A stretch of 63,746 nucleotides of DNA from Enterobacter sp. 10-1 (lineage in GTDB: Bacteria; Pseudomonadota; Gammaproteobacteria; Enterobacterales; Enterobacteriaceae): assembly GCA_002270295.1 (NCBI GenBank), contig NISF01000012.1, positions 20,442 through 84,187 of the forward strand, given 5' to 3'. The position numbers and the translations under genes are program-made. The notes beneath the pieces are model-generated. The model saw only the letters and a list, made by a program, of their open reading frames with translations, made no database searches and was not told the origin of the DNA. Positions 39,387-50,612 of the stretch are shown piece after piece (position 1 is the stretch's first letter; every line of letters starts with the position of its first letter).

Positions 39387-40286
39387 GTGGCGCTACTGAT
39401 TATTACCACCATCCTGTGGGCCTTCTCCTTTAGCCTGATCGGCGAATACCTGGCGGGCAGCGTGGATAGCTACTTTTCGGTGCTGATGCGCGTTGGGCTG
39501 GCGGCGCTGGTGTTCCTGCCGTTTTTGCGCACCCGCGGGCAGTCGCCGCGTACTATCGTGCTGTATATGCTGGTAGGGGCCATGCAGCTTGGCATTATGT
39601 ATCTGCTGGCGTTCCGCGCCTACCTCTACCTGACGGTATCTGAATTCCTGCTGTTTACGGTATTTACGCCGCTCTATATCACCTTGATTTATGACCTGAT
39701 CAGCGGGCGCAAGCTGCGCTGGGGCTACCTGCTCAGCGCCGGGCTGGCGGTGCTGGGGGCGGCCATTATTCGCTACGATAAAGTGAGCGATCATTTCTGG
39801 ACCGGGCTGCTGCTGGTTCAGCTGTCGAATATCTGTTTTGCCATCGGCATGGTGGGCTACAAACGCCTGATGGAGCTGCGGCCGATGCCCCAGCACAACG
39901 CTTTCGCGTGGTTCTATATGGGGGCGCTGCTGGTGGCGGTTGCGGCCTGGCTTATGCTGGGCAACCCGCACAGGCTGCCGACGACTACCCTCCAGTGGAG
40001 CATCCTGGTATGGCTCGGCGTGGTGGCGTCAGGGTTAGGCTACTTTATGTGGAACTACGGGGCGACGCAGGTGGATGCCGGAACGCTGGGCATCATGAAT
40101 AACGTCCATGTTCCAGCCGGGCTGCTGGTTAACCTTGCCATCTGGCAGGAGCAGCCCCACTGGCCGAGCTTTATTATCGGGGCTCTGGTGATCCTGGCCT
40201 CGCTGTGGGTCCATCGCCGCTGGGTCGCTCCGCACTCCGGACAAACGGCAGATGATCGCAAGCGTGGTTCCGCGCTGAGCGAATAA
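39387..40286 (+). CDS. yigM: EamA-family transporter YigM
   Basis: 299-residue membrane protein with ten hydrophobic segments in two EamA repeats; starts with GTG ([19 protein letters not shown]). E. coli YigM is the biotin transporter. Its last 113 bases overlap metR, encoded on the other strand, so the hydrophilic C-terminal tail [18 protein letters not shown] is opposite the metR 3' end. Confidence 0.92.
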   Translation: MALLIITTILWAFSFSLIGEYLAGSVDSYFSVLMRVGLAALVFLPFLRTRGQSPRTIVLYMLVGAMQLGIMYLLAFRAYLYLTVSEFLLFTVFTPLYITLIYDLISGRKLRWGYLLSAGLAVLGAAIIRYDKVSDHFWTGLLLVQLSNICFAIGMVGYKRLMELRPMPQHNAFAWFYMGALLVAVAAWLMLGNPHRLPTTTLQWSILVWLGVVASGLGYFMWNYGATQVDAGTLGIMNNVHVPAGLLVNLAIWQEQPHWPSFIIGALVILASLWVHRRWVAPHSGQTADDRKRGSALSE

Positions 40287-41127
40287 ACGCTTCGGTAACC
40301 GGCTGACGCTGCTCGCCATCGCGCACGGCGGCGTACAGCCGGCTCCACAGGCCGTCCCCGAGGGTTTTGGTCACCACCAGACCCTGGCGTTCAAAATTCT
40401 CCACTACCCAGTGCGGCAGCGCCGCGATGCCCATGCGTGCGGCAACCATCTGAATTAACAGCAGCGTATTATCGACGCTCTTCAGCTGTGGGCTGATGCC
40501 CGCCGGCTGCAGGAAGTGGCGCCAGATATCCAGGCGACTGCGTTGCACCGGGTAAATCAGCAGCAGCTCTGCGGCCAGGTCTTCCGGCACAATCCGCGTT
40601 TTCAAGGCCAGCGGATGATCCGGCGCCAGCACCAGGCGCACTTCAAAATCAAACATCGGCGAATAGTGCAGCCCGCTGCGCGGCAGAATATCGGAAGTCA
40701 TCACCAGATCCAGCTCGCCCTGCTGCAGCGCAGGCTGCGGGTCAAAGGTTACCCCGGACTGAAAATCAACCTCAACGTGCGGCCAGCTGGCGCGGAAGCT
40801 CTCCAGCGCCGGCGTCAGCCACTGAATGCAGCTATGGCACTCAATGGCGATGCGCAGCCGGGTTTGCTGCGGCTCGTTACAGTCCTGCAGGGCGCGGGTG
40901 ATTTGCGGCAGCACCTGGTTTGCTAACTGCAGCAAAATCTCCCCCTGGGCGGTGAAGCGCAAGGGCTGACTTTTACGCACAAACAGACGGAAGCCAAGGC
41001 GCTGTTCCAGATCGCTGAACTGGTGGGACAGGGCGGATTGGGTCTGGTGCAGGGCCGCTGCTGCGCCCGCCAGTGAACCGCTATTCCGCAACGCCAGCAG
41101 CGTTTTCAGGTGTTTAATTTCGATCAT
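40174..41127 (-). CDS. metR: LysR-type regulator MetR
   Basis: Homocysteine-responsive activator of metE, metH and glyA and repressor of itself. 317 residues, the E. coli length, starting [20 protein letters not shown] with the LysR helix-turn-helix ([18 protein letters not shown] about 24-41) and the effector domain. It is divergent from metE; MetR and MetJ sites lie in the shared 236-base region. Its 3' end overlaps yigM by 113 bases. Confidence 0.97.
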   Translation of the reverse strand: MIEIKHLKTLLALRNSGSLAGAAAALHQTQSALSHQFSDLEQRLGFRLFVRKSQPLRFTAQGEILLQLANQVLPQITRALQDCNEPQQTRLRIAIECHSCIQWLTPALESFRASWPHVEVDFQSGVTFDPQPALQQGELDLVMTSDILPRSGLHYSPMFDFEVRLVLAPDHPLALKTRIVPEDLAAELLLIYPVQRSRLDIWRHFLQPAGISPQLKSVDNTLLLIQMVAARMGIAALPHWVVENFERQGLVVTKTLGDGLWSRLYAAVRDGEQRQPVTEAFIRSARNHACDHLPFVRSAERPSGDGPTARPGSPEPR

Positions 41128-41139
41128 GAAAGTCCTTCA
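41127..41139. promoter_or_regulatory. MetR-binding site at the metR start
   Basis: TGAAAGTCCTTCA matches the MetR recognition pattern TGAA-N5-TTCA perfectly. It begins at the first base of the metR start codon, consistent with autorepression, and serves the divergent metE promoter. Confidence 0.7.
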
Positions 41140-41190
41140 CTTCGGCATGAATAATTTGCGCTTGAGGAATATACAGTAACCGCCAATTAT

Positions 41191-41214
41191 GGATGTGTAA
41201 ACATCTGGACGTCT
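41191..41214. promoter_or_regulatory. Three tandem MetJ boxes
   Basis: GGATGTGT, AAACATCT and GGACGTCT are three adjacent 8-base matches to the met box AGACGTCT (the third best, 7 of 8). They lie in the metR-metE intergenic region and would give methionine (S-adenosylmethionine) repression. Confidence 0.75.
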
Positions 41215-41242
41215 AAAAAATCCGTCGTCTTTTAAATTAATA

Positions 41243-41325
41243 GCGCGTTGGCTACGTTTCCCCACCCCGGTCACTGACTTATGTAACCTCCCGGGGATGA
41301 GCAAACTTGCCGCCTTCTCTGAATT
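41243..41325. repeat. ERIC element in the metE leader
   Basis: GCGTTGGCTACG, CACCCCGGTCACTGACTTAT, GTAACCTCCCGGGGATG and CTTGCCGCCTTC line up in order with the reverse complement of the ERIC consensus. It lies between the MetJ boxes and the metE start codon, and ends about 38 bases before metE, so it is probably in the 5' UTR or core promoter. Confidence 0.75.
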
Positions 41326-41363
41326 TAAAATCCTTAGGATTTGCACATCATGAGGCTCAAAAA

Positions 41364-43628
41364 ATGACAATTATTAATCACACCCTCGGTTTCCCTCGCG
41401 TTGGTCTGCGCCGCGATCTGAAAAAAGCGCAAGAGAGCTACTGGGCGGGTAACGCCACCCGTGAAGAACTGCTGGCGGTGGGTCGCGAGCTGCGCGCTCG
41501 CCATTGGGATCAGCAAAAGCAGGCGGGCATCGATCTGCTGCCGGTGGGCGATTTCGCCTGGTACGACCATGTTCTGACCACCAGCCTGCTTCTGGGTAAC
41601 GTGCCGGCTCGTCATCAGAACAAAGACGGCTCCGTCGATATCGATACGCTGTTCCGCATTGGCCGCGGCCGCGCGCCGACCGGCGAACCGGCGGCAGCGG
41701 CGGAAATGACCAAATGGTTTAACACTAACTATCACTACATGGTGCCGGAGTTTGTGAAAGGTCAGGCGTTCAAACTGACCTGGACCCAGCTGCTGGACGA
41801 AGTTGACGAAGCCCTGGCGCTGGGCCATAAGGTGAAGCCCGTGCTGCTTGGCCCGGTCACTTATCTGTGGTTGGGTAAAGTGAAGGGTGAGCAGTTCGAT
41901 CGTCTGGATCTGCTGAACGATATTCTGCCGGTCTATCGGCAGGTGCTGGCGGAGCTGGCAAAACGCGGCGTTGAGTGGGTGCAAATTGATGAACCGGCGC
42001 TGGTGCTGGAGCTGCCGCAGGCGTGGCTGGATGCCTTCAAGCCGGCATACGATGCGCTACAGGGAGAGGTTAAGCTGCTGCTGACCACCTATTTTGAAGG
42101 GGTTAGAGCCAACCTCGATACCATCACCGCGCTGCCGGTGCAGGGTCTGCACGTTGACCTGGTTCACGGTAAAGATGATGTTGCCGAACTGAATACGCGC
42201 CTGCCGTCAGACTGGCTGCTCTCTGCGGGCCTGGTCAACGGGCGTAACGTCTGGCGTGCGGATCTCACCGAGAAATATGCGCAAATTAAAGAGATCGTCG
42301 GCAAACGTCCGCTGTGGGTGGCCTCCTCCTGCTCCCTGCTGCACAGCCCGATCGATCTGAGCGTGGAAACCCGCCTGGATGCGGAAGTGAAAAGCTGGTT
42401 TGCCTTCGCCCTGCAAAAATGTGAAGAGCTGGCGCTGCTGCGCGATGCGCTGAACAGCGGCGATACCGCCGCTCTTGAGGAGTGGAGCGCGCCGATTCAG
42501 GCCCGTCGCCACTCGACCCGCGTACACAACGCCGCGGTGGAAAAACGTCTGGCGGCCATTACCGCCCGGGACAGCCAGCGCAACAGCCCGTACGCAGAGC
42601 GTGCCCAGGCGCAGCGCGCCCGCTTTAACCTGCCATCATGGCCGACCACAACCATCGGCTCTTTCCCGCAGACCACTGAGATTCGCGGCCTGCGCCTGGA
42701 CTTCAAGAAAGGTAATCTCGACGCTAACAACTACCGTACCGGCATTGCGGAACATATTAAGCAGGCGATCGTTGAGCAGGAGCGTTTAGGCCTGGACGTG
42801 CTGGTACACGGTGAAGCCGAGCGTAACGACATGGTGGAGTATTTCGGTGAGCATCTCGACGGCTTTATCTTTACGCAAAACGGCTGGGTGCAGAGCTACG
42901 GTTCGCGCTGCGTGAAGCCGCCGGTGGTTATCGGCGATGTCAGCCGCCCGGAAGCCATCACCGTTGAGTGGGCGAAATACGCGCAGTCTCTCACCGACAA
43001 ACCGGTGAAAGGCATGCTGACCGGCCCGGTGACGATTCTGTGCTGGTCATTCCCGCGCGAAGACGTCAGTCGTGAAAAGATTGCTAAGCAGATTGCGCTG
43101 GCGCTGCGTGATGAGGTCGCGGATCTTGAGGCTGCGGGTATCGGCATCATTCAGATTGATGAACCGGCACTGCGTGAAGGCCTGCCCCTGAAGCGTAGCG
43201 ACTGGGATGCATACCTGCAGTGGGGCGTGGAAGCCTTCCGTATCAACGCCGCTGTGGCGCAGGATGATACCCAGATCCATACCCATATGTGTTACTGCGA
43301 GTTCAACGACATCATGGATTCTATCGCGGCGCTGGACGCGGACGTGATTACCATTGAGACCTCGCGTTCCGACATGGAGCTGCTGGAGTCGTTCGAGGAG
43401 TTCGAATATCCGAACGAAATCGGGCCGGGGGTGTATGACATCCACTCGCCTAACGTTCCGAGCGTAGAGTGGATTGAAGCCCTGCTGGAGAAAGCCGCTC
43501 AGCGCATCCCTGCGGAGCGTCTGTGGGTTAACCCGGACTGCGGCCTGAAAACTCGCGGCTGGCCGGAAACCCGCGCTGCGCTGGCTAACATGGTCACAGC
43601 CGCGCAGAACCTGCGTGAATCCGCGTAA
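41364..43628 (+). CDS. metE: Cobalamin-independent methionine synthase
   Basis: Transfers a methyl group from methyltetrahydropteroyl-triglutamate to homocysteine. ATG 41364 ([18 protein letters not shown]) gives 754 residues; the frame is open to 41307 but that part belongs to the ERIC and leader. Zinc ligands are visible as His and Cys in [11 protein letters not shown] and Cys in NPDCGLK. The GAGG ribosome binding site is at 41351-41354. Confidence 0.98.
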   Translation: MTIINHTLGFPRVGLRRDLKKAQESYWAGNATREELLAVGRELRARHWDQQKQAGIDLLPVGDFAWYDHVLTTSLLLGNVPARHQNKDGSVDIDTLFRIGRGRAPTGEPAAAAEMTKWFNTNYHYMVPEFVKGQAFKLTWTQLLDEVDEALALGHKVKPVLLGPVTYLWLGKVKGEQFDRLDLLNDILPVYRQVLAELAKRGVEWVQIDEPALVLELPQAWLDAFKPAYDALQGEVKLLLTTYFEGVRANLDTITALPVQGLHVDLVHGKDDVAELNTRLPSDWLLSAGLVNGRNVWRADLTEKYAQIKEIVGKRPLWVASSCSLLHSPIDLSVETRLDAEVKSWFAFALQKCEELALLRDALNSGDTAALEEWSAPIQARRHSTRVHNAAVEKRLAAITARDSQRNSPYAERAQAQRARFNLPSWPTTTIGSFPQTTEIRGLRLDFKKGNLDANNYRTGIAEHIKQAIVEQERLGLDVLVHGEAERNDMVEYFGEHLDGFIFTQNGWVQSYGSRCVKPPVVIGDVSRPEAITVEWAKYAQSLTDKPVKGMLTGPVTILCWSFPREDVSREKIAKQIALALRDEVADLEAAGIGIIQIDEPALREGLPLKRSDWDAYLQWGVEAFRINAAVAQDDTQIHTHMCYCEFNDIMDSIAALDADVITIETSRSDMELLESFEEFEYPNEIGPGVYDIHSPNVPSVEWIEALLEKAAQRIPAERLWVNPDCGLKTRGWPETRAALANMVTAAQNLRESA

Positions 43629-43654
43629 AGAGCCGCAGCGGTAGCGTGATAATA

Positions 43655-43686
43655 AAAGAGGAGGCTAATGCCTCCTCTTTTTTATT
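43655..43686. terminator. Bidirectional terminator between metE and ysgA
   Basis: AAGAGGAGGC and GCCTCCTCTT form a perfect 10-bp stem around TAAT, with a T-run on the plus strand and an A-run (AATAAAA) on the left, serving both convergent genes. Confidence 0.85.
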
Positions 43687-43709
43687 TTTTATTCGTCGGG
43701 AGCGTAAGT

Positions 43710-44525
43710 TCAGGCTTTCTTCCGTCCGCCATACTGAGCAAACCACGCCAGCATGCGCTGCCAGCCGTCCTGCGCCGACTCCTCGTGGTAGCTGGCACGA
43801 TAGTCGGCATTAAACGCGTGTCCGGCCTGTGGGTAGACCACGATTTCTGCCGTAGCGTTGGCGGCGCGCAGCGCCTGGCGCATGGTTTCTACCGTATCCT
43901 GCGGGATGCTCTCATCCTTCGCACCGTAGAGTCCCAGCACCGGCGCGTTAAGATCGACGGCGATGTCCACCGGATGCTTCGCGGAGTTCAGCGTTTTCTG
44001 CCCGACCAGTTTGCCATACCAGGCGACCGCGGCCTTCAGCTGCGGGTTATGCGCGGCATAGAGCCAGGTAATTCGTCCGCCCCAACAGAAACCGGTGATC
44101 AGCAGGCGATGAGCGTCGCCCCCATGACGCGCCGCCCAGCTGGCGACATGGTCAAGGTCTGCCAGCACCTGAGAGTCCGGGACTTTGCTGACCAGCTCCT
44201 GGAATAGCGTCGGGATATCGGTGTACTCATTCGGATCGCCCTGGCGAAAGTACAGCTCTGGGGCGATAGCCAGATAGCCTTCCAGCGCCAGACGACGGCA
44301 AACGTCGCGGATGTGCTCATGGACGCCGAAAATTTCCTGCACCACGATAACCACCGGAAGCGGCCCATCGCTATTTTTTGGCCGGGCATGGTACGCCGGC
44401 ATGTTCTCTCCCTGGGAAGGGATAGAGGTTTCTCCGGCAGTAATGCTCTCTTCCGGCGTATAAACGGCGGTAGAAGCGTGCGGGGTGGCTGCAGGTGCAA
44501 AGCCGGGTTGCTTGGTTGTGGTCAT
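43710..44525 (-). CDS. ysgA: Dienelactone hydrolase family protein YsgA
   Basis: 271-residue alpha/beta hydrolase with the nucleophile Cys in TGFCWGGR, an Asp in LGLYGAKDES and a His in PQAGHAFNADY, the Cys-Asp-His triad of dienelactone hydrolases. Follows E. coli YsgA closely; natural substrate unknown. Convergent with metE and divergent from udp. Confidence 0.94.
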   Translation of the reverse strand: MTTTKQPGFAPAATPHASTAVYTPEESITAGETSIPSQGENMPAYHARPKNSDGPLPVVIVVQEIFGVHEHIRDVCRRLALEGYLAIAPELYFRQGDPNEYTDIPTLFQELVSKVPDSQVLADLDHVASWAARHGGDAHRLLITGFCWGGRITWLYAAHNPQLKAAVAWYGKLVGQKTLNSAKHPVDIAVDLNAPVLGLYGAKDESIPQDTVETMRQALRAANATAEIVVYPQAGHAFNADYRASYHEESAQDGWQRMLAWFAQYGGRKKA

Positions 44526-44652
44526 GGTATTCTCCGTACCCTTAATTTATCAGCGCATCGATAACTATAGACTCTTAAGACCGAACGTTAACGAATCACA
44601 GTGCCCGAAACAGGCTATCTTTTGTTCAGCTGCAGTGAATATAACTTGTTAA

Positions 44653-44668
44653 TGTGACGTAACTCACT
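44653..44668. promoter_or_regulatory. CRP site 1 of udp
   Basis: TGTGA-CGTAAC-TCACT matches the CRP consensus at 9 of 10 core positions, upstream of udp. Confidence 0.8.
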
Positions 44669-44704
44669 ATTTAATGGAATATTGTTGCAATGATTTTCAT
44701 TCAT

Positions 44705-44720
44705 GGTGATTGGTGTCACA
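44705..44720. promoter_or_regulatory. CRP site 2 of udp
   Basis: GGTGA-TTGGTG-TCACA matches the CRP core at 9 of 10 positions, centred 52 bases downstream of site 1. The GTTGCAATG...CATT stretch between the two sites is a candidate CytR site, fitting the CRP/CytR control known for E. coli udp. Confidence 0.75.
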
Positions 44721-44792
44721 AAATTAAGCGGATGGCTTCTGTAAAGTACCGTTTTGCTTCTGCTGATAATTCGACCCACAGAGGAGTTTTTT

Positions 44793-45554
44793 ATGTCTAA
44801 GTCTGATGTTTTTCATCTCGGCCTCACCAAAAACGATTTACAAGGGGCTACGCTGGCTATCGTCCCTGGCGATCCGGAGCGTGTGGAAAAGATCGCCGCG
44901 CTGATGGATAAGCCGGTCAAGCTGGCATCTCACCGCGAATTTACCTCCTGGCGCGCCGAGCTTGACGGCAAGCCGGTGATTGTATGCTCTACCGGTATCG
45001 GCGGCCCGTCGACATCGATTGCTGTTGAAGAGCTGGCTCAGCTGGGAATCAATACCTTCCTGCGTATCGGTACCACTGGCGCCATCCAGCCGAATATTAA
45101 CGTTGGCGACGTTCTGGTTACCACGGCATCCGTACGCCTCGACGGCGCGAGCCTGCACTTTGCGCCAATGGAATATCCGGCAGTCGCTGACTTTGCCTGT
45201 ACCACCGCGCTGGTGGAAGCGGCTAAATCAATCGGTGCGACGACTCATATCGGCGTGACCGCATCGTCCGACACCTTCTATCCGGGCCAGGAGCGCTATG
45301 ACACCGTTTCCGGTCGCGTGGTGAGCCGTTTTAAAGGCTCGATGGCAGAGTGGCAGGCGATGGGCGTGATGAACTATGAAATGGAATCCGCCACGCTGCT
45401 GACCATGTGCTCCAGCCAGGGCCTGCGTGCCGGGATGGTTGCCGGGGTGATCGTTAACCGTACCCAGCAGGAAATACCTGACGCCGAAACCATGAAGCAA
45501 ACCGAAAGCCATGCGGTGAAAATTGTCGTTGAAGCGGCCAGCCGTCTGCTGTAG
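44793..45554 (+). CDS. udp: Uridine phosphorylase
   Basis: Reversibly splits uridine to uracil and ribose-1-phosphate. ATG 44793 ([19 protein letters not shown]) gives 253 residues, the E. coli length; the longer frame from 44754 is not supported. Family segments [22 protein letters not shown] and [12 protein letters not shown] are intact. GAGGAG ribosome binding site upstream; two CRP sites control it. Confidence 0.98.
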   Translation: MSKSDVFHLGLTKNDLQGATLAIVPGDPERVEKIAALMDKPVKLASHREFTSWRAELDGKPVIVCSTGIGGPSTSIAVEELAQLGINTFLRIGTTGAIQPNINVGDVLVTTASVRLDGASLHFAPMEYPAVADFACTTALVEAAKSIGATTHIGVTASSDTFYPGQERYDTVSGRVVSRFKGSMAEWQAMGVMNYEMESATLLTMCSSQGLRAGMVAGVIVNRTQQEIPDAETMKQTESHAVKIVVEAASRLL

Positions 45555-45571
45555 TTCATCCCCTCGTTGCG

Positions 45572-45600
45572 AAGGCCGGCTCGTCCGGCCTCTCTTTTTT
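45572..45600 (+). terminator. Intrinsic terminator after udp
   Basis: AGGCCGG and CCGGCCT form a 7-bp stem around CTCGT, followed by CTCTTTTTT. Confidence 0.85.
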
Positions 45601-45695
45601 GCGCTGCGCCTCGCAGGAAATTCCTTTTAAACTGGACGTTTGTACAGCACAATTCTATTTTTGTGCCGTAAGCGGTTGCAGTAGCAGGGGGCGTT

Positions 45696-47144
45696 GTGGA
45701 TATCTCAATGATTATAAGTGCCATCGCGGCGCTGGCCGTAGGGCTGGTCGTCGGTTGGCTGGCGACGAAGGCCGCCGCCGATCAAACGCGTGCTGACCTT
45801 ATTGAAGAGCGGCGCGAGCTGGATATTGAGCTGAGCTCGGCCCGGCAGCAGCTGGTGCAGGCGGCCCACTGGCGCGATGAGTGCGAGCTGCTGAATAATG
45901 AGCTGCGCAGCCTGCGCGATATCAATAGTTCGCTGGAGGCCGATCTCCGTGAAGTCACCACTCGCCTTGAATCCACCCAGCTACATGCGGAAGAGAAAAT
46001 TCGCCAGATGGTGAACAGCGAGCAGCGACTCAGCGAGCAGTTTGAAAATCTGGCTAACCGTATCTTCGAACACAGCAACCGGCGGGTTGATGAGCAGAAC
46101 CGGCAAAGCCTGCACGGCCTGCTGACGCCGCTGCGCGAACAGCTGGACGGTTTTCGTCGCCAGGTACAGGACAGCTTCGGTCAGGAGGCGCGAGAACGCC
46201 ACACGCTGGCCCATGAAATCCGCAATTTGCAGCAGCTGAATACCCGGATGGCTCAGGAGGCCCTGAACCTGACCCGTGCGCTTAAAGGCGATAACAAAAC
46301 CCAGGGCAACTGGGGGGAAGTGGTTTTAACCCGCGTGCTGGAGGCTTCCGGGCTGCGGGATGGCTACGAATACCAGACCCAGGTCAGTATTGAAACGGAA
46401 AACCGCTCGCGGATGCAGCCGGACGTGATCGTCCGTTTGCCGCAGGGAAAAGACGTGGTCATTGATGCCAAAATGACGCTGGTGGCCTATGAGCGCTACT
46501 TTAACGCCGAAGATGATTACGCCCGCGAGGCGGCGCTGCAGGAGCATATTGCGTCGGTGCGCAGCCATATCCGCCTGCTTGGCAGGAAAGATTATCAACA
46601 GCTGCCGGGGCTGCGATCGCTCGACTACGTCCTGATGTTTATCCCCGTTGAGCCCGCATTTCTGCTGGCGATAGACCGCCAGCCCGAACTGATCAGCGAA
46701 GCGCTGCAGCACAATATTATGCTGGTCAGCCCCACCACGCTTCTGGTGGCGTTGCGTACCATTGCCAATCTCTGGCGCTATGAGCACCAAAGCCGCAATG
46801 CGCAGAAAATTGCCGAACGCGCGGGCCGCCTGTACGACAAAATGCGGCTGTTCGTCGATGATATGTCCGCAATAGGCCAGAGCCTCGACAAAGCGCAGGA
46901 TAATTACCGCCAGGCGATGAAAAAGCTGGCCTCCGGCCGCGGCAACCTGCTGGTGCAGGCTGAAGCCTTTCGTGGCCTCGGCGTGGAGGTTAAGCGCGGG
47001 ATTAATCCTGACTTAGTCGAGCAGGCAACCGCCCAGGACGATGAATACCGGCTGGATGAGGATGATAACTCACCGGAAAATAACGAATTTTCATCAGAAT
47101 CTTCCGCTGCATCGATGTCAGGTGAGGGTTCTCAGCCGCGTTGA
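45696..47144 (+). CDS. rmuC: DNA recombination protein RmuC
   Basis: 482-residue protein with one N-terminal membrane helix (about 3-22), a long coiled coil (about 30-150) and a nuclease-like RmuC domain ([20 protein letters not shown]). Loss of RmuC increases inversion between short repeats in E. coli. It starts with GTG ([16 protein letters not shown]). It is slightly longer than the E. coli protein in an acidic C-terminal tail. Confidence 0.95.
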   Translation: MDISMIISAIAALAVGLVVGWLATKAAADQTRADLIEERRELDIELSSARQQLVQAAHWRDECELLNNELRSLRDINSSLEADLREVTTRLESTQLHAEEKIRQMVNSEQRLSEQFENLANRIFEHSNRRVDEQNRQSLHGLLTPLREQLDGFRRQVQDSFGQEARERHTLAHEIRNLQQLNTRMAQEALNLTRALKGDNKTQGNWGEVVLTRVLEASGLRDGYEYQTQVSIETENRSRMQPDVIVRLPQGKDVVIDAKMTLVAYERYFNAEDDYAREAALQEHIASVRSHIRLLGRKDYQQLPGLRSLDYVLMFIPVEPAFLLAIDRQPELISEALQHNIMLVSPTTLLVALRTIANLWRYEHQSRNAQKIAERAGRLYDKMRLFVDDMSAIGQSLDKAQDNYRQAMKKLASGRGNLLVQAEAFRGLGVEVKRGINPDLVEQATAQDDEYRLDEDDNSPENNEFSSESSAASMSGEGSQPR

Positions 47145-47214
47145 ACCGTATGGGAAATGCGCTAAATCTGTTACACTCGCTGAACATTTTCTTGATAAGC
47201 AAGCAGGCATTGAG

Positions 47215-47970
47215 ATGGTTGAGGATTCACAAGAAACGACGCACTTTGGCTTTCAGACGGTTGCCAAAGAGCAGAAGGCGGACATGGTTGCGCATGTATT
47301 CCATTCTGTGGCCGCAAAATATGATGTGATGAACGATTTGATGTCGTTCGGTATTCATCGTTTGTGGAAGCGTTTCACCATCGATTGCAGCGGCGTGCGT
47401 CGTGGGCAGACCGTACTGGATCTGGCCGGCGGCACCGGCGACCTGACGGCGAAATTCTCCCGCCTGGTGGGTGAGTCTGGCCGCGTCATGCTGGCAGACA
47501 TTAACGATTCAATGCTGAAAATGGGCCGCGAAAAGCTGCGCAACATCGGCATTATCGGCAACGTTGAATACGTTCAGGCAAATGCGGAAGCGCTGCCGTT
47601 TGCCGATAACACCTTTGACTGCATCACTATTTCATTCGGCCTGCGTAACGTCACTGATAAAGAAAAAGCGCTGCGTTCCATGTACCGGGTTCTGAAGCCG
47701 GGCGGACGTCTGCTGGTGCTGGAATTTTCAAAACCGATTATTGAGCCGCTTAGCAAAGCGTACGACGCCTACTCCTTCCATATCCTGCCGCGCGTGGGGG
47801 AGCTGGTGGCTAACGACGGCGAGAGCTATCGCTACCTTGCGGAATCTATTCGCATGCATCCCGATCAGGACACCCTGAAGGGCATGATGCAGGATGCGGG
47901 CTTTGAAAGCGTCGATTACTACAACCTGACGGCAGGTATCGTGGCGTTACACCGCGGTTATAAGTTCTGA
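47215..47970 (+). CDS. ubiE: Ubiquinone/menaquinone C-methyltransferase
   Basis: SAM-dependent methyltransferase of ubiquinone and menaquinone synthesis. ATG 47215 ([17 protein letters not shown]) gives 251 residues, as in E. coli. SAM motif DLAGGTGDL (about 69-77) and [17 protein letters not shown] are intact. First gene of ubiE-ubiJ-ubiB. Confidence 0.98.
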   Translation: MVEDSQETTHFGFQTVAKEQKADMVAHVFHSVAAKYDVMNDLMSFGIHRLWKRFTIDCSGVRRGQTVLDLAGGTGDLTAKFSRLVGESGRVMLADINDSMLKMGREKLRNIGIIGNVEYVQANAEALPFADNTFDCITISFGLRNVTDKEKALRSMYRVLKPGGRLLVLEFSKPIIEPLSKAYDAYSFHILPRVGELVANDGESYRYLAESIRMHPDQDTLKGMMQDAGFESVDYYNLTAGIVALHRGYKF

Positions 47971-47983
47971 CAGGGGAGACGCT

Positions 47984-48589
47984 ATGCCTTTCAAACCACT
48001 GGTAACCGCGGGTATTGAGACGGTCCTGAATACTTTTCTCTGGCGCGATAAGGCCTTAAAACCGGCGCGTCAGCGTTTGTCAGGGAAAGTGCTGCGCGTG
48101 GAGCTGCAGGAGCTGGCGACGCCGGTGGTTCTGGTCTTTAGCGACCGCCAGGTCGATGTGCTCGGCGCGTGGGAAGGCGAAGCGGACTGTACCGTCATCA
48201 CCCGCCTGAGCGTTCTGCCGCAGCTGCGCAATCGTCAGCAGCTTACCGCGCTTATCCGCAGCGGCGACCTGCAGGTGCAGGGCGATTTGCAGGTGGTGCA
48301 GAATATGGTGACGCTGTGCGATCTGGCGGAGTTCGATCCCGCAGAGCTGCTGGCCCCGTATACCGGCGATATTGTCGCCGAGGGCGTCAGCAAAGTATTC
48401 CGCACCGGCGCTCGCTTCCTGCTGCACGGCGCGCAGCGCCAGCAGCGGTATGTTGCTGAGACGCTCACCGAAGAGTGGCGTCTGGCGCCAGGTCCGCTGG
48501 AAATGGCCTGGTTTGGGGAAGAGACCGCCGCCGCGGAACGCGCCCTGTCTGCGCTTGAAAAACGGCTGGAAATGCTGGAGGGCAAATGA
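47984..48589 (+). CDS. ubiJ: Ubiquinone biosynthesis accessory factor UbiJ
   Basis: 201-residue SCP2-domain protein that binds ubiquinone intermediates in the Ubi complex. It starts [20 protein letters not shown]. Its stop overlaps the ubiB start (ATGA at 48586). In E. coli the 3' part of this gene also encodes the sRNA EsrE; I could not confirm that RNA here. Confidence 0.94.
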   Translation: MPFKPLVTAGIETVLNTFLWRDKALKPARQRLSGKVLRVELQELATPVVLVFSDRQVDVLGAWEGEADCTVITRLSVLPQLRNRQQLTALIRSGDLQVQGDLQVVQNMVTLCDLAEFDPAELLAPYTGDIVAEGVSKVFRTGARFLLHGAQRQQRYVAETLTEEWRLAPGPLEMAWFGEETAAAERALSALEKRLEMLEGK

Positions 48590-50226
48590 CGCCAGGAGAA
48601 TTACGGCGCCTGTATCTTATTATCCGCACCTTTTTGAGCTACGGGCTTGATGAGCTGATCCCCAGGATGCGTATCACGCTGCCGCTGCGTATCTGGCGGC
48701 GCACGCTGTTCTGGATGCCAAATCGTCATAAAGACCAACCCCTCGGCGAACGCTTACGCCTTGCGTTACAGGAGCTGGGACCCGTCTGGATCAAATTTGG
48801 TCAGATGCTGTCAACTCGTCGCGATCTCTTTCCTCCGCAAATTGCCGATCAGCTCGCGCTCCTGCAGGATCGCGTGGCGCCGTTTGATGGTCAGCAGGCT
48901 AAAAAGCAGATCGAGCAGGCGATGGGCGGCCTTCCGGTTGAGGCCTGGTTTGATGATTTCTCGATTGAGCCGCTGGCTTCCGCCTCGATTGCCCAGGTAC
49001 ATACCGCGCGCCTGAAAGAGAACGGCAAAGAGATCGTGATTAAGGTTATCCGCCCGGACATCGTGCCGGTTATCAAAGCGGATATGAAGCTTATCTATCG
49101 CCTGGCGCGCTGGGTACCTCGCCTGCTGCCCGACGGCCGCCGCCTGCGCCCGCAGGAAGTGGTGCGCGAATATGAAAAAACGCTGCTCGACGAGCTCAAC
49201 CTGCTGCGCGAATCGGCAAACGCTATCCAGCTGCGGCGGAATTTTGAAGATAGCCCAATGCTGTACGTTCCGGAGGTTTACTCCGACTACTGCAGCGAAG
49301 GCATGATGGTGATGGAGCGGATTTACGGCATCCCGGTTTCCGATGTCGAGGCGCTGGAGGCCCAGGGCACCAATATGAAGCTGCTCGCAGAGCGGGGCGT
49401 GCAGGTCTTTTTCACCCAGGTATTCCGCGACAGCTTCTTCCACGCCGACATGCACCCGGGTAATATTTTTGTCAGCTACGAACATCCGGAGAACCCGAAA
49501 TATATCGGCATTGACTGCGGCATTGTGGGCTCGCTGAATAAAGAGGATAAGCGCTATCTGGCGGAAAATTTCATTGCCTTCTTCAACCGCGATTATCGCA
49601 AAGTTGCCGAGCTGCACGTTGATTCCGGCTGGGTGCCTGCGGATACAAACGTTGAAGAGTTCGAATTTGCCATCCGCACCGTCTGCGAACCTATCTTCGA
49701 AAAGCCGCTGGCTGAAATCTCCTTTGGGCATGTTTTGCTGAACCTGTTCAATACCGCCCGGCGCTTCAATATGGAAGTTCAGCCGCAGCTGGTATTGTTA
49801 CAGAAGACATTACTTTACGTAGAAGGGGTAGGCCGCCAGCTCTATCCTCAGTTAGACTTGTGGAAAACGGCGAAGCCTTTCCTTGAGTCGTGGATTAAAG
49901 ATCAGGTCGGTATTCCGGCGCTGGTACGCGCGTTCAAAGAAAAAGCGCCGTTCTGGATTGAAAGAATGCCGGAGATACCGGAGCTGGTGTACCAAAGCCT
50001 GCAGCAGAGCAAACAGCTGCAGAACAGCGTTGATACTATTGTCCGGGACATCCAGGTGCGGCACGCTCGCCAGGGACAGTCCCGTTATCTGTTTGGTATA
50101 GGCGCCGTTTTGTTACTTAGCGGTACTCTGTTATTCATCCACCGACCGGAGTGGGGCCTGATGCCCGGCTGGCTAATGGCCGGTGGCGTTGTGACCTGGC
50201 TGATTGGCTGGCGGAAAACGCGCTAA
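48586..50226 (+). CDS. ubiB: Ubiquinone biosynthesis regulatory ATPase UbiB
   Basis: 546-residue ADCK-family atypical kinase/ATPase needed for ubiquinone synthesis. The signature KFGQ (in [16 protein letters not shown]), a nucleotide-binding lysine region (VIKVIRPD), the metal-binding HADMHPGN motif and two C-terminal membrane helices (about 499-540) are visible. Confidence 0.97.
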   Translation: MTPGELRRLYLIIRTFLSYGLDELIPRMRITLPLRIWRRTLFWMPNRHKDQPLGERLRLALQELGPVWIKFGQMLSTRRDLFPPQIADQLALLQDRVAPFDGQQAKKQIEQAMGGLPVEAWFDDFSIEPLASASIAQVHTARLKENGKEIVIKVIRPDIVPVIKADMKLIYRLARWVPRLLPDGRRLRPQEVVREYEKTLLDELNLLRESANAIQLRRNFEDSPMLYVPEVYSDYCSEGMMVMERIYGIPVSDVEALEAQGTNMKLLAERGVQVFFTQVFRDSFFHADMHPGNIFVSYEHPENPKYIGIDCGIVGSLNKEDKRYLAENFIAFFNRDYRKVAELHVDSGWVPADTNVEEFEFAIRTVCEPIFEKPLAEISFGHVLLNLFNTARRFNMEVQPQLVLLQKTLLYVEGVGRQLYPQLDLWKTAKPFLESWIKDQVGIPALVRAFKEKAPFWIERMPEIPELVYQSLQQSKQLQNSVDTIVRDIQVRHARQGQSRYLFGIGAVLLLSGTLLFIHRPEWGLMPGWLMAGGVVTWLIGWRKTR

Positions 50227-50312
50227 GCGGTATTGCCTTCATCACGGCGCATTCGTTCATGCGCGAAGTCATGCGAGCGGCCGGACAAAGAGGCGACCCG
50301 CAGGATGACGTG

Positions 50313-50318
50313 TATAAT
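50313..50318 (+). promoter_or_regulatory. Possible tatA promoter -10 box
   Basis: A consensus TATAAT 39 bases upstream of tatA, in GACGTGTATAATGCGTCC. I did not find a good -35 box at 16-18 bases, so the promoter is weak evidence only. Confidence 0.45.
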
Positions 50319-50357
50319 GCGTCCCATTAATTCATCATCTGTCATAGAGGAATGTGT

Positions 50358-50609
50358 ATGGGTGGTATCAGTATCTGGCAGTTATTAGTTGTTGTCGTCA
50401 TCGTAGTTCTGCTTTTTGGGACAAAAAAGCTGAGCTCGCTGGGGTCGGATTTAGGCGCATCAATCAAGGGCTTTAAAAAGGCCATGAATGATGATGAAAA
50501 ACCTGAAAACGGGACTCAGGATGCAGATTTCGCGGCGAAATCTATCGCTGATAAGCAGGATGATGCGAAAAAAGACGAGACAAAACGCCACGACAAAGAG
50601 CAGGTGTAA
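50358..50609 (+). CDS. tatA: Sec-independent translocase subunit TatA
   Basis: 83-residue pore-forming component of the twin-arginine translocase. ATG 50358 ([20 protein letters not shown]) has the N-terminal membrane helix, then the FGTKK hinge and amphipathic helix with [11 protein letters not shown]. The hydrophilic tail is about six residues shorter than in E. coli. Confidence 0.97.
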   Translation: MGGISIWQLLVVVVIVVLLFGTKKLSSLGSDLGASIKGFKKAMNDDEKPENGTQDADFAAKSIADKQDDAKKDETKRHDKEQV

Positions 50610-50612
50610 TTC

